Part shown: positions 1 through 8,002 of the stretch, piece by piece | How the letters are laid out: each line of letters opens with the position of its first letter | Numbering within the stretch: the first letter of the stretch is position 1 | Notes under the pieces: model-generated | Told to the model about the DNA's origin: nothing | The model's database searches: none | Seen by the model: the letters and a program-made list of their open reading frames with translations, nothing else | Assembly: GCA_021325495.1 (NCBI GenBank) | Contig: JAJPGZ010000009.1 | Coordinates: 62,001 to 126,000, forward strand | DNA length: 64,000 nucleotides | Reading direction: 5' to 3' | Source of the DNA: Spartobacteria bacterium | GTDB lineage: Bacteria; Verrucomicrobiota; Verrucomicrobiia; Chthoniobacterales; UBA10450 | Position numbers and translations under genes: made by a program

Positions 1-338
1 GCCAGGGTCGCGACGCCGCCATCTCGGCCGCCGTACGCCGTTTGTTAGAACAGCGCGATAAGAATGCTTTCCCGATTTTGCTTGCGCATCATCCGCACGC
101 GTTCGATGCCGCCGCGGAAGCGAACCTGCCGCTCACGCTCTCGGGTCACACCCATGGCGGCCAATTAATGTTGAACGAACAACTCGGCTTCGGGCCGGCG
201 TTGTTCCGCTATTGGTCCGGACATTACGTTCGCGGCGCGAGTCAGCTCATCGTTTCCAATGGCGTCGGCAATTGGTATCCGCTGCGCGTGCACGCGCCGG
301 CCGAGCTCGTGCACATCACGCTAAGATCGACAATTTGA
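1..338 (+). CDS. Metallophosphoesterase, C-terminal part (truncated by window start)
   Basis: This is the last 111 or so residues of a calcineurin-like metallophosphoesterase; the 5' part lies outside the window and the reading frame is open from base 3. The visible motifs are LLAHHPHAFD and LSGHTHGGQL, the GNHD/GHTHGGQ-type metal-binding histidines of the YkuE/LpxH-like branch, followed by the usual C-terminal beta strands (SNGVGNWYPLRVHAPAE). Members hydrolyse phosphoesters or pyrophosphates, often of lipids at the membrane; the substrate cannot be told from this fragment. The final residues RSTI are encoded by a copy of the dispersed AAGATCGACAA motif (323-333) that runs into the TGA stop. 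Confidence 0.85.
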   Translation, partial: QGRDAAISAAVRRLLEQRDKNAFPILLAHHPHAFDAAAEANLPLTLSGHTHGGQLMLNEQLGFGPALFRYWSGHYVRGASQLIVSNGVGNWYPLRVHAPAELVHITLRSTI

Positions 339-364
339 CGCCCGAAGCTTCCCCTGCAAATTAC
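335..364 (+). promoter_or_regulatory. Possible promoter of tRNA-Arg
   Basis: TTGACG at 335-340 overlaps the stop codon of the preceding gene and matches a -35 box well. An 18-base spacer then leads to AATTAC at 359-364, a weak -10 match. Transcription would begin about 5-10 bases before the tRNA at 375. The -10 match is poor, so this is only a suggestion. Confidence 0.28.
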
Positions 365-374
365 ACGCTCTTTC

Positions 375-448
375 GCGCCCGTAGCTCAACTGGATAGAGC
401 ATCTGACTACGGATCAGAAGGTTTGAAGTTCGAATCTTCACGGGCGCG
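375..448 (+). tRNA. tRNA-Arg (anticodon ACG)
   Basis: The sequence folds as a complete cloverleaf. The acceptor stem is GCGCCCG (375-381) with CGGGCGC (441-447) and discriminator G448. The D-arm is GCTC/GAGC. The anticodon stem TCTGA/TCAGA encloses loop CTACGGA with anticodon ACG. The T-arm is TGAAG-TTCGAAT-CTTCA. CCA is not encoded. ACG, read with inosine, decodes CGN arginine codons. Confidence 0.95.
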
Positions 449-463
449 CTTTTCTTTTTCGCC

Positions 464-1483
464 TCATTGAAAATACGGGCGGATCTTTTCGTATCGCGTA
501 TCGCCGATGCCCTTGACGTTGCGCAATCCGTCTGCCGATTTGTATGGACGATCGGCGATGATGCGCGCAGCGAGCACCGGACCGACACCGGGAATCTTTG
601 TTAACTGTTCTTCAGTGGCAGAGTTGATATCAAGCTTCACTGCGTTGGGAGACAGTGGCGGCGCTGGTGATGGAGTAGATGTCGATCTTGCAACTGGAGC
701 TCGAGCCGGCGTCGCAGTCTCGATCGCCGTTGGAGAAGCAGAGGCTGACCTTTTGCGAAAGCCGAATTCAGTCTTGTCGCGATCGCGATGAAAGAAGGCA
801 TCGAAGGAATCTTGCTGTTTCCCACTGGAATCATCCTGCGCCGCGCGGTCCGGATGAAAGAACGCGTCGAACGGATCGGTCGCCGCGCGATTAGTAGATT
901 TTTGCGATTTGGCCAGCATGCGTCCGGCGTTCACGCCCCATGCGCCGACCTTTTCCAATTTCGCTTCGCGCTCGAGTTGCTGAAGTTTTTGCCATTCCAC
1001 ATTCGCGCGCGGAAGTCCGGTCGGGTTCGCGCTCGCGCCGTGAATGCGCGCCAGGCCATTCTCGATCAATTGCTCGCCGAGATCGCCGCTCGTCGTCTGC
1101 ACGATTGCGTAAAAGCGTTCCATCCTGCTCCGGCCGAGCGCGTCCTGAAAACAAGTGCGCACGCTGAACTTGCCGCCGAGTTTTTCGCGCGTGAATTGCG
1201 TCGCGATCTTGCCGATCTCGACCGTTTGCTTCGGTGTGATGTGAAAATATTTCGCCTGTTCGGCGATGCGTTCGCCTAACGACGTATCAGTCTCGGGAGT
1301 GTCGACGAAGTAGAGCCGAAACAAATATGGTTTGCCCTTGCAGGTGACGTGGAAGCTGTCGCCATCGTTCGACGCGTTCGCAACGTAATGGCAGTCGTCG
1401 AGCGTTTGCCATTGCGCCGCGTTGGCCGGACCCAACACGAAAAGTGCGAGCGCGATTGCAAGATCGACAATTACTCTTCTCAC
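464..1483 (-). CDS. Exported thermonuclease-like protein fused to a ComEA-type helix-hairpin-helix domain
   Basis: A 339-residue protein in three parts. Residues 1-23 form a signal peptide ending near ANAAQ. Residues about 35-185 are a staphylococcal-nuclease-like domain that keeps the catalytic pattern: acidic residues in NDGDSF (D40, D42), RLYFVDTPE (R56, D61, T62, E64) and an arginine in ALGRSR. A low-complexity linker follows with two near copies of FDAFFHxDR (about 205 and 228). The C-terminus (283-339) is a double helix-hairpin-helix, LDINSATEEQLTKIPGVG then GLRNVKGIGDTRYEKI, as in the competence DNA receptor ComEA. It probably binds and cuts DNA outside the inner membrane; a role in DNA uptake or nutrient scavenging is inference. 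The GTG start overlaps the stop of the kinase gene upstream by four bases (GTGA), so it is the last gene of the accB operon. The signal peptide is partly encoded by a motif copy (VIVDL). Confidence 0.8.
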   Translation of the reverse strand: MRRVIVDLAIALALFVLGPANAAQWQTLDDCHYVANASNDGDSFHVTCKGKPYLFRLYFVDTPETDTSLGERIAEQAKYFHITPKQTVEIGKIATQFTREKLGGKFSVRTCFQDALGRSRMERFYAIVQTTSGDLGEQLIENGLARIHGASANPTGLPRANVEWQKLQQLEREAKLEKVGAWGVNAGRMLAKSQKSTNRAATDPFDAFFHPDRAAQDDSSGKQQDSFDAFFHRDRDKTEFGFRKRSASASPTAIETATPARAPVARSTSTPSPAPPLSPNAVKLDINSATEEQLTKIPGVGPVLAARIIADRPYKSADGLRNVKGIGDTRYEKIRPYFQ

Positions 1484-2397
1484 GTCGCGAACTCGAACTG
1501 ACTCATGAGTTTGAACATCTCGTAACGCTTCTCGATTTCTTCAATCGACAAATCACGCAAACGTTCGAGCGAAAATTTCTCGACGCAAAAACTCGCGAGC
1601 ACGCTTCCGTAGATCATCGCTTTGCGCAGATCGTTGAAGTGCACGTTCTTGGTCGTGCCCGCGAGATAACCGGCCATGCCGCCGGCGAACGTGTCCCCTG
1701 CCCCGGTCGGATCATGAATGTCTTCCAGCGGATACGCGCCGCAGCTGAAAAATTCATTCTCATCGCCGAACAAGAGGGCGCCGTGCTCGCCCTTCTTGAT
1801 CGCGACATATTTTGGCCCTAACGAACGGATCTTGCGGCCGGCTTTGATCAGGCTCGTTTCCTTCGTCATCTCGCGCGCTTCGCTGTCGTTCAGAATCAAA
1901 AGATCGACATGTGGAAGCAACGCGTCGAGGTCGGCGCGCGTGGTTTCAATCCACAAATCCATCGTGTCGGCGACGACGAAACGCGGCTTCTCCATTTGCT
2001 TGAGCACGTGCGATTGCAACGCCGGCGCAATGTTCGCCAACAAAACGAAATCGGTTTGGCGATACGATTGCGGCAGCGTCGGCTTGAACGTTTCGAAAAC
2101 ATTGAGCGCGACCGAGCGCGTTTCGCGCGTGTTCAAGTCCCAGGCGTATTCGCCCGACCAGCGAAAGGTTTTTCCTTTCGCACGCTCGACGCCGTCGATG
2201 TCGATCTTGCGCGATTTCCAGAATTCGAATTCCGATTCCGGAAAATCGTCGCCCACAATTCCGACCAGCCGCACCTGCGAAAAGTAACTCGCGGCCAGCG
2301 CCGCATACGAAGCCGAGCCGCCTAACAAATCGGCGTGTTCCTCCACCGGGGTCTTCACCGTGTCGAGCGCGATCGAGCCGACGACTAGGACTGACAT
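1480..2397 (-). CDS. PfkB/ribokinase-family sugar or nucleoside kinase
   Basis: A 305-residue PfkB-family kinase. It starts with the usual first strand (MSVLVVGSIALDTV) and a GGSASYAA glycine-rich loop. It ends with the family signature DPTGAGDTFAGGMAGYLAG, containing the catalytic Asp and the anion hole. The substrate is unknown: the family phosphorylates ribose, fructose, adenosine and others, and nothing here separates them. The ATG at 2397 is preceded by AAGGAG about six bases upstream, one of the few clear ribosome-binding sites in the window, which supports this start. It overlaps the end of thiE by 13 bases and the start of the nuclease gene by four, so all are probably co-transcribed. 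Residues RKIDID are encoded by a dispersed-motif copy. Confidence 0.88.
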   Translation of the reverse strand: MSVLVVGSIALDTVKTPVEEHADLLGGSASYAALAASYFSQVRLVGIVGDDFPESEFEFWKSRKIDIDGVERAKGKTFRWSGEYAWDLNTRETRSVALNVFETFKPTLPQSYRQTDFVLLANIAPALQSHVLKQMEKPRFVVADTMDLWIETTRADLDALLPHVDLLILNDSEAREMTKETSLIKAGRKIRSLGPKYVAIKKGEHGALLFGDENEFFSCGAYPLEDIHDPTGAGDTFAGGMAGYLAGTTKNVHFNDLRKAMIYGSVLASFCVEKFSLERLRDLSIEEIEKRYEMFKLMSQFEFAT

Positions 2398-3014
2398 AGC
2401 AACTCCTTACATTTTCTCGCGTAATCGGCAATGTCTGGCGCTTTGACCAAGCCGGAAACGATGACCACGCGCTTGGCGCCCGCCGCGATCACGTCCGCGA
2501 GATTGTCGATCTTGATTCCGCCAATGCAGAAAATCGGCAGCGCAAGATCGACATGTACCTTTTTGATATCCGTTAGGCCAATCGCCGTGTAATCGGGCTT
2601 CGTCGGCGTCGCAAAGATCGGTCCGAAGCCGATGTAATCGGCGCCTTCGTTCGCCGCCGCGCCGGCCTGCTCGAGCGAATGCGTTGATTTGCCGACAATG
2701 ATTTCGTACGAAACGGCGGCACGAACTTTTGCGATCGCCTCATCATCCTGCCCGACATGCACACCTTCGACGGGAACGCGGCGCGCGATTTCAGCATGGT
2801 CGTTCACGATCAAGGGCGTTGAAGCAGCGGAAGTGAGCCAGTGGATTTGCTCGGCAAGATCGACAATCTGCAAGATCGACATCTTCTTTGCGCGTAGCTG
2901 GATGATGTCCACGCCGCCTTCGATCATTTGTTCGGCCACGCGGGTGCATTCGTTAGGCTGGATATAACCGAGATCGAGAATGCCGTAGAGATGGCAATCG
3001 CTCAGCGCGCGCAC
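2385..3014 (-). CDS. thiE: Thiamine-phosphate synthase
   Basis: A 209-residue TIM-barrel enzyme that joins HMP pyrophosphate and thiazole phosphate to give thiamine phosphate in the cytoplasm. Typical elements are IIQLRAKK (pyrophosphate-binding strand), LIVNDHAEIA, GVHVGQDD, VGKSTHS, DYIGFGPIFATPTK and CIGGIKIDN, and the length fits the family. It starts with GTG one base after the accC stop. No other thiamine gene and no TPP riboswitch is seen nearby, so its place inside an acetyl-CoA carboxylase operon is unusual. Two dispersed-motif copies 16 bases apart (2856-2866 and 2872-2882) encode the stretch MSILQIVDL. Confidence 0.93.
   Translation of the reverse strand: MRALSDCHLYGILDLGYIQPNECTRVAEQMIEGGVDIIQLRAKKMSILQIVDLAEQIHWLTSAASTPLIVNDHAEIARRVPVEGVHVGQDDEAIAKVRAAVSYEIIVGKSTHSLEQAGAAANEGADYIGFGPIFATPTKPDYTAIGLTDIKKVHVDLALPIFCIGGIKIDNLADVIAAGAKRVVIVSGLVKAPDIADYARKCKELLCQS
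2856..2882. repeat. Two tandem copies of the dispersed AAGATCGACAW motif
   Basis: AAGATCGACAA at 2856-2866 and AAGATCGACAT at 2872-2882 lie in direct orientation 16 bases apart inside thiE. Similar direct pairs with 15-17 base spacing occur at 40163/40180 and 54123/54138. Confidence 0.9.
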
Positions 3015-3015
3015 G

Positions 3016-4401
3016 TTATTCGCGCAGCTTACTCGGTGGTGGCGCGAGTTGGAATGCGTCCGACTTGATCACGCTCTCGACAAAGCTGGTGTCGTAATTT
3101 CCGTCGCGGAATTGGCTGTTGCGCATCATGGCGGCGTGAAACGGCACCGTCGTTTTGATTCCGGTTATGTAATACTCGTCGAGCGCGCGGCGCATCCGAT
3201 CGATCGCGTTGATGCGCGTCGCGCCGATGGTGATGATCTTCGCGATCATCGAATCGTAATAAGGCGGCACGACGTATCCGGTGTAAGCGTGCGAATCGAC
3301 GCGCACGCCACGACCGCCGGGCGCATAGTAAAATTTGATGCGGCCGGGCGACGGCTGGAAATCTTTTTGCGGATCTTCGGCATTGATCCGGCATTGAATC
3401 GCGTGCAGACGCGGCTGCGCATGCAGAACGTGCTGCGATAATTTTTCGCCAGCGGCGATGCGGATCTGCTCTTTCACCAGATCGCACCCATAAACTTCTT
3501 CCGTGATGGTGTGCTCGACCTGGATACGCGTGTTCATCTCCATGAAATAAAAATGTCGATCTTGATCGACGAGAAATTCCATCGTGCCGGCGTTTTCGTA
3601 GCCGATCGATTTCGCGAGCTTGATTGCGGCGTTTCCCATTTTCTTCCGCAACGCCGGCGTCATCAGCGGCGAAGGACATTCTTCGATCACCTTTTGATTG
3701 CGGCGTTGGATCGAACAATCGCGCTCGCCGAGGTGAACGATGTGACCGTGGCTATCGGCGACGATTTGAAATTCGATGTGATGCGGACCGACGATGAATT
3801 TCTCCATGTAAACGTCGCCGTTGCCGAACGCTTTCTCCGCTTCCATGCGCGCGGCATGAAATCCGGCCTGCAAACTTGGTTCGTTATGCGCGACACGCAT
3901 GCCGCGTCCGCCGCCGCCGGCGACGGCTTTGATCATCACCGGGTAACCGATTTTCTTCGCGACCTTCATCGCTTCCTTCTCGTCGGGAACGATGCCGTCG
4001 CTTCCTGGCGTGACCGGGACGCCAGCTTTACGCGCACATTCGCGCGCAGAGTTTTTGTCGCCCATTTTTTGAATCGCGGCGACGGGCGGACCGATGAATT
4101 TAATTTTGCAGCTCTCGCACACTTCCGCGAAGTGCGCGTTCTCGGCCAGAAAACCGTAACCGGGATGGATGGCATCGACGTCGCCGACTTCCGCGGCCGA
4201 CATGATCCTGTCGATCTTGAGATAACTTTCGCTGCTCGGCGCGGCGCCGATGCAAATCGCTTCGTCCGCGAGTTGGACGTGGAGAGAATCGACGTCCGCT
4301 TCCGAGTAAACTGCGAGCGTGCGAATACCGAGCTCCTTGCACGCGCGAATCACGCGCAGCGCAATCTCACCGCGATTGGCAATGAGAACTTTTTCGAACA
4401 C
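3016..4401 (-). CDS. accC: Acetyl-CoA carboxylase, biotin carboxylase subunit
   Basis: A 461-residue ATP-grasp enzyme that carboxylates the biotin on AccB using bicarbonate and ATP, the first half-reaction of malonyl-CoA formation for fatty acid synthesis. It begins [19 protein letters not shown], carries the ATP-grasp loop [11 protein letters not shown], the catalytic core [15 protein letters not shown] and the RINAEDP segment. The length matches the family (about 450). The start is GTG at 4401, directly behind the accB stop codon, whose TAG comes from a GCCTAACGA motif copy at the junction. An operon with accB upstream and thiE downstream is clear from the spacing. Confidence 0.96.
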   Translation of the reverse strand: MFEKVLIANRGEIALRVIRACKELGIRTLAVYSEADVDSLHVQLADEAICIGAAPSSESYLKIDRIMSAAEVGDVDAIHPGYGFLAENAHFAEVCESCKIKFIGPPVAAIQKMGDKNSARECARKAGVPVTPGSDGIVPDEKEAMKVAKKIGYPVMIKAVAGGGGRGMRVAHNEPSLQAGFHAARMEAEKAFGNGDVYMEKFIVGPHHIEFQIVADSHGHIVHLGERDCSIQRRNQKVIEECPSPLMTPALRKKMGNAAIKLAKSIGYENAGTMEFLVDQDRHFYFMEMNTRIQVEHTITEEVYGCDLVKEQIRIAAGEKLSQHVLHAQPRLHAIQCRINAEDPQKDFQPSPGRIKFYYAPGGRGVRVDSHAYTGYVVPPYYDSMIAKIITIGATRINAIDRMRRALDEYYITGIKTTVPFHAAMMRNSQFRDGNYDTSFVESVIKSDAFQLAPPPSKLRE

Positions 4402-4403
4402 GC

Positions 4404-4871
4404 CTAACGAACGCGGAACAACGCCTGCCCGAATTGCACCGGCTTGCCGTTTTCCGCTAAAGCTTCTGCAATCACTCCACTCGTCTCGGCCTTGATCTCA
4501 TTCATCACCTTCATCGCCTCGATGATGCCGACGACGGTGTCTTCGTTCACTTCCTTGCCGACATCGACGAACGGCGGCGCGCCCGGCGATGCTGCGCGAT
4601 AAAACGTTCCCACCATCGGTGAAACAATTTCTTTCAACCGCGCCGCCGCCTCGGCTTTTTCCGTCGCGGCCGCGCTTTCAGCGGCCGTCGGGGCCGGCGC
4701 CGCGGTGGTAGCTGGCGCGATCGCGATTGGCGCAGCTAAAACCGGTGTCCCGTTAGGCGTAGCCGCGCCTTTTTGCAGTTTGATCTTGATCTCGTCCGTT
4801 TCCATTTCGAAAACGGAGAGGTCGTTCTCCTTCATCAAATCAATGATGGCTTGGATGTCTTTCAGGTCCAC
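4404..4871 (-). CDS. accB: Acetyl-CoA carboxylase, biotin carboxyl carrier protein
   Basis: The 155-residue BCCP carries biotin between the biotin carboxylase and the carboxyltransferase. It has an N-terminal helical part ([19 protein letters not shown]), an Ala/Pro-rich flexible linker (about 45-85) and a biotinyl domain with the EAMKVMNEI site whose lysine is biotinylated. I chose GTG at 4871 because VDLKDIQ matches the usual BCCP N-terminus; an in-frame TTG at 4901 would add ten atypical residues. It is the first gene of the operon that continues with accC, thiE, the kinase and the exported nuclease. Its TAG stop lies inside a GCCTAACGA motif at 4402-4410. Confidence 0.94.
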   Translation of the reverse strand: MDLKDIQAIIDLMKENDLSVFEMETDEIKIKLQKGAATPNGTPVLAAPIAIAPATTAAPAPTAAESAAATEKAEAAARLKEIVSPMVGTFYRAASPGAPPFVDVGKEVNEDTVVGIIEAMKVMNEIKAETSGVIAEALAENGKPVQFGQALFRVR

Positions 4872-4947
4872 GGCGAGGGGACAGGTAAAGCGGTTTTGCA
4901 ATCCCGGTCAAGTCAACGAATGCTGCGCAAGATCGACATGTGCTTTT

Positions 4948-5020
4948 GTCATTCCGAGCGAAGTCGAGGAATCTCTCATTGATTCTCAGCAAGAGATGTC
5001 TCGACTACGCTCGACATGAC
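4948..5020. repeat. Interspersed palindromic element (GTCAT...GAGCGAAG... family)
   Basis: The left arm, 4948-4976, begins GTCATTCCGAGCGAAGTCGA; the right arm, about 4992-5020, is its inverted counterpart ending CGCTCGACATGAC. The 29-base arms match with about six differences. It belongs to the same family as the elements at 6365-6462 and 30825-30910. It lies between accB and the divergent pseudouridine synthase gene, whose ATG falls in its right end. Confidence 0.85.
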
Positions 5021-5768
5021 AAAGGGTTACGATTTCAAGATCATTGACGAAACGGACGACTACGCGGTCGTGGATAAGCCGCCATTTCTCCTCGCGCATC
5101 CGACTAAACCAGATGGTCCGACGACTTTATGGAAACAACTGCGCGAGTTGTTTGCCTTTGAAATCGCCAATGGCGGGCAGGTCTCGATCGTTAACCGGCT
5201 CGATCGCGAAACGAGCGGACTGGTGTTGGTCGCGAAAAATTCTGGGACCGCGCGACGATTCGGGCTCGCCATGCAACAGCAACGCATCGCGAAGGAATAT
5301 CTCGCGATCGTTTGGGGCTGGCCGGATTGGGAAACGAAAACCGTCGATGCGCCCTTAGATCGACAAGGGAAACATCGACAATCGGCCATCTGGTTGAAAC
5401 AGGCGATTCATCCCGACGGCGCGCGGGCGGTGACAGACTTTTCAGTCGAGCGACGTTTCGCAAGATCGACAACTGACAACTTCGCGCTCGTGCGCGCGAA
5501 GCCGAAAACGGGAAGAACGCATCAGATTCGTGTTCATCTCGCATCGCTCGGTCACGCCATTGTCGGCGATAAAATTTACGGGCCTAACGAGCGGCTTTAC
5601 CTCGAGTTCATCGAAACCGGCTGGACGCCGGCGTTAGATCGACAATTACTTTTGCCGCGACACGCGCTGCACTCGGCCAAACTTGCGCTCGACAATCTCG
5701 AATGGACGAGCGAACTGCCGCGCGACCTTGCCGATTTCTGTGACGCTTCTATCGTAGCGCGCCCGTGA
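5016..5768 (+). CDS. RluA-family pseudouridine synthase
   Basis: A 250-residue enzyme that isomerises uridine to pseudouridine in rRNA or tRNA. It shows the RluA signature IVNRLDRETSGLVLVAKN, in which the Asp of RLDRETSG is the catalytic residue, and the later motifs KTGRTHQIRVHLASLGHAIVGDKIYG. No S4 domain is present. The precise target base cannot be assigned. The ATG lies in the right arm of the palindromic element at 4948-5020, which may therefore provide the leader. The last codons overlap the start of the barrel gene (GTGA). Several dispersed-motif copies are read as DRQ and RSTT. Confidence 0.9.
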   Translation: MTKGYDFKIIDETDDYAVVDKPPFLLAHPTKPDGPTTLWKQLRELFAFEIANGGQVSIVNRLDRETSGLVLVAKNSGTARRFGLAMQQQRIAKEYLAIVWGWPDWETKTVDAPLDRQGKHRQSAIWLKQAIHPDGARAVTDFSVERRFARSTTDNFALVRAKPKTGRTHQIRVHLASLGHAIVGDKIYGPNERLYLEFIETGWTPALDRQLLLPRHALHSAKLALDNLEWTSELPRDLADFCDASIVARP

Positions 5769-6361
5769 AAAAATTTTGCTGCTTCATCTTCTTCGCCGCG
5801 ATCGCGCCCGCATTCGCCGGACGCAGCGTCGCAGATTTTTCGACGAGTGTCCTCGATCCGCCGCGTTTCGAAGTGGCGATTGAATCAGGTTATTTGCTCG
5901 GCGTCGCCGGCAATCCGGACAATTACGAAGTCGCGCCGCAATTCATCACCGGCCGCGTGCGTTGGGGCGTGCTCGATCGCGACAATTGGCTGCGCGGTTA
6001 CAATCAGTTCTATCTCACGCTCGAAGCGCAACCGATCATTCGCGGCATCGAAAACTTTTACTATGGATTGAACTTTGGACTGCGATACAACTTCGTTAGG
6101 CCGAACAGTCGATTCATGCCGTACATTTCCGGCGGACTCGGACTCGGCTGGATCGACAGTCATCCGGATTTTCGCGGATCGCAGGGACAGGATTTCACTT
6201 TCAACATCCTGACGGCGATCGGCGTTACGTACAAGATCGACAATCACTGGTCGATCAGTGGCGGAGTGCTATACGAACATTTCTCCAACGGCGGCCAAAC
6301 TGATCCGAACCCGAGTCTGAATTTGTTAGGCCCGCAGCTCGGACTGAACTACTCCTTCTAA
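5765..6361 (+). CDS. PagL-like acyloxyacyl hydrolase / outer-membrane beta-barrel
   Basis: A 198-residue exported protein. Residues 1-18 are a signal peptide (FFAAIAPAFAG). The rest is a small eight-strand type barrel of alternating aromatic strands ending in a C-terminal Phe (LNYSF), as in outer-membrane proteins. The segment YEHFSNGG...PNPSLNLLG resembles the active-site region of lipid A 3-O-deacylase PagL, with the His and Ser of HFSN. If active it would trim a fatty acid from lipid A in the outer membrane; sequence alone does not prove catalysis. It is translationally coupled to the pseudouridine synthase gene by a four-base overlap. Confidence 0.75.
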   Translation: MKKFCCFIFFAAIAPAFAGRSVADFSTSVLDPPRFEVAIESGYLLGVAGNPDNYEVAPQFITGRVRWGVLDRDNWLRGYNQFYLTLEAQPIIRGIENFYYGLNFGLRYNFVRPNSRFMPYISGGLGLGWIDSHPDFRGSQGQDFTFNILTAIGVTYKIDNHWSISGGVLYEHFSNGGQTDPNPSLNLLGPQLGLNYSF

Positions 6362-6364
6362 AGA

Positions 6365-6462
6365 TGTCATGTTGAGCGAAGCGAAACACCTCAAACCATT
6401 CGTTTGGGACGCCGACAGGAAAGGCCAATAATCGGAGATTCTTCGCTTCGCTCAGAATGACA
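6365..6462. repeat. Interspersed palindromic element
   Basis: The left arm TGTCATGTTGAGCGAAGCGA starts at 6365. The right arm (6435-6462) reads GAGATTCTTCGCTTCGCTCA and ends AGAATGACA, an inverted match with few differences. The central part is unrelated to the copy at 30825-30910, while the arms are nearly identical. It fills the space between the barrel and Nudix-like genes and could form a long hairpin in the transcript. Confidence 0.88.
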
Positions 6463-6473
6463 ACGTTGTTGCA

Positions 6474-7091
6474 ATGAATCCGCCGGACGAAAACATTCTC
6501 GTCATCAGACGCAGCTTGTTCGATGAGCTCGGCAATTTTCACGGGCTCAATTTCGAGCCGCAAAAATATTTGAGCGCGATCCTCTCGCGCGGAAACAATT
6601 TCTTTCTTCCGCGCGCGCAGGCCGAGACCGATCCGACGCACAAGCAAATCATTCCCTACGTGCTCCTCGCCTGCGGCGACAAGGTGTTGCATTACGTGCG
6701 CGGAAAAAAAGCGGGCGAGCAGCGATTAGTCGCGAAGGGCTCGATCGGCATCGGCGGACACATGAACGAGAGCGACGAAACGCTTTTCGCTCTGGATGAA
6801 GCGGCATATCGCGCCGGCGTCGAGCGCGAGGTAAACGAAGAAATCAAGATCGACAGTGCGTTCGACGATCGCATTGTCGCGTTGTTAAACGATGACGCGA
6901 CCGAGGTGGGTCGGGTGCATCTCGGCATCGTTCACGTCTTCAAACTGGCGGAACCGAAAGTGGAAAAGCGCGAGGCCATGATCACGAACCTCGCGTTTCT
7001 TTCGCGCGAGGAATTAAGGTCGCGTCGCGATTCGCTCGAGACCTGGTCGCAACTCTGTCTCGATTCGTTAGACCGATTGCTGACTCGCTAA
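6474..7091 (+). CDS. Nudix-like hydrolase
   Basis: A 205-residue protein with a divergent Nudix fold. The core GIGGHMNESDE followed by REVNEEIKI fits the Nudix box (G...E...REUXEEXGU) with an insertion between its halves. The N-terminal part (ILVIRRSLFDELGNFHGLNF) is found in a family of uncharacterised Nudix-type proteins. Such enzymes hydrolyse nucleoside diphosphates linked to another group; the substrate is unknown. The stop TAA at 7089-7091 overlaps an AAGATCGACAA motif at 7090-7100. The ATG sits 11 bases behind the palindromic repeat and no Shine-Dalgarno site is visible. Confidence 0.65.
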   Translation: MNPPDENILVIRRSLFDELGNFHGLNFEPQKYLSAILSRGNNFFLPRAQAETDPTHKQIIPYVLLACGDKVLHYVRGKKAGEQRLVAKGSIGIGGHMNESDETLFALDEAAYRAGVEREVNEEIKIDSAFDDRIVALLNDDATEVGRVHLGIVHVFKLAEPKVEKREAMITNLAFLSREELRSRRDSLETWSQLCLDSLDRLLTR

Positions 7092-7106
7092 GATCGACAA
7101 TCGCAC

Positions 7107-7571
7107 CTAGTGCGGGGCGCGGTCGACGAGGAACGTCATGTCGTCGATCTGCCATTTACTGACCGGATGCGAGACCGCGATCTGCATCGTTGCGCCACCG
7201 GTGGGATAGAGGAGGTGGGCGGTGAAATAACCTTTTGGCTCGAAGAAATGGGAAGTGAATTGCACGTCTTCGTCGATCTTGATCGGCGTTTGCGGCACAC
7301 CGATTTGGTTAAACTGATTCCTGAGCAAGCCCAGTTGCGACGGCGGATAATTCAATCGTGCCTGCGGGCCGAGATTGTTCGCGAAGAAATCCACGTCGTG
7401 ATTGACCGCAAGTTGATTGATGACTTCGCGGCCGAATACACGCGCGTCATGGTCCATCGCTTTTTTGTGCGAATGGAGCCACCACACGCCGACGCCGATG
7501 AGCGCGAGCAAAATAATTACGACGACAAGACCTTCGCCGTTAGATCGACATCTGCCTTTGGAGATTTTCAT
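7107..7571 (-). CDS. Hypothetical membrane-anchored protein
   Basis: A 154-residue protein I do not recognise. An N-terminal basic stretch is followed by one strongly hydrophobic segment (about residues 14-31, GLVVVIILLALIGVGVWW). The remaining 120 residues would lie in the periplasm, with a mixed alpha/beta pattern and no known motif. It is convergent with the Nudix-like gene and lies immediately behind the small exported protein at 7573-7932 on the same strand, so the two are probably co-transcribed. A dispersed-motif copy (ATGTCGATCT followed by AAC) encodes residues near its N-terminus. Confidence 0.65.
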   Translation of the reverse strand: MKISKGRCRSNGEGLVVVIILLALIGVGVWWLHSHKKAMDHDARVFGREVINQLAVNHDVDFFANNLGPQARLNYPPSQLGLLRNQFNQIGVPQTPIKIDEDVQFTSHFFEPKGYFTAHLLYPTGGATMQIAVSHPVSKWQIDDMTFLVDRAPH

Positions 7572-7572
7572 A

Positions 7573-7932
7573 TCAGTAACCGAACCCGATTCCTTTAATG
7601 ACTTGTCCGTCGCGAATCAAGGCTCCGTGTTTTTGAAAACCGGTGTAGGAGCCGAAGCGATTGCGGGCATTGACCTTGAAGTTCACCAGCCAGGCGTAAT
7701 CATGCTGGCCGTTCTTGCCGGTATCGGTGCAGACGGGCTCGCCTTCCCACTCGATCTTCGCCGTGTTTGCATCGACCAGATTCTTCTGCATCCAATTCCA
7801 AATAATTTCCTTGTAGATTTTCGGATATGATCCGCACGGCGACGTGTCCGGCGTTGGACTTGGCTGGGCCATTGCGAACGTCGGGCCGAACATGGCAATG
7901 CCAACAAAGATCGACAATCGCTTTGCGCGCAT
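7573..7932 (-). CDS. Small exported protein sharing a domain with the S1/P1 nuclease tail
   Basis: A 119-residue protein with a signal peptide (RLSIFVGIAMFGPTFAMAQ). Its mature part of about 85 residues (YPKIYKEIIWNWMQKN to the C-terminus IKGIGFGY) matches by eye the last 85 or so residues of the nuclease at 20803-22209: YPxxYKEI, a shared KI-W core, HxYxxLV-F and a common ending. No function is known to me. ATG 7932 was chosen because it gives a normal signal peptide; the frame stays open upstream into the divergent protease gene. It shares a divergent promoter region of about 70 bases with the M48 protease. Confidence 0.7.
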   Translation of the reverse strand: MRAKRLSIFVGIAMFGPTFAMAQPSPTPDTSPCGSYPKIYKEIIWNWMQKNLVDANTAKIEWEGEPVCTDTGKNGQHDYAWLVNFKVNARNRFGSYTGFQKHGALIRDGQVIKGIGFGY

Positions 7933-8002
7933 AACGAAAAGTTGACGCAGCGGCTCCGCGTCGTCCAGCACGCAATGCTTTTCTTTTGCGCCGTCCCTCC
8001 TT

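Noticed and set aside
788-1279. Plus-strand open frame opposite the nuclease gene
   Set aside because: It has no family motifs and mirrors the codon structure of the minus-strand gene, which has a signal peptide and two known domains.
2385-3014. TPP riboswitch near thiE
   Set aside because: thiE starts one base after accC, so there is no leader, and no CUGAGA-type conserved element was seen upstream of the operon.
3511-4407. 298-codon open frame on the plus strand opposite accC
   Set aside because: It is an antisense shadow of a highly conserved enzyme gene in GC-rich DNA.
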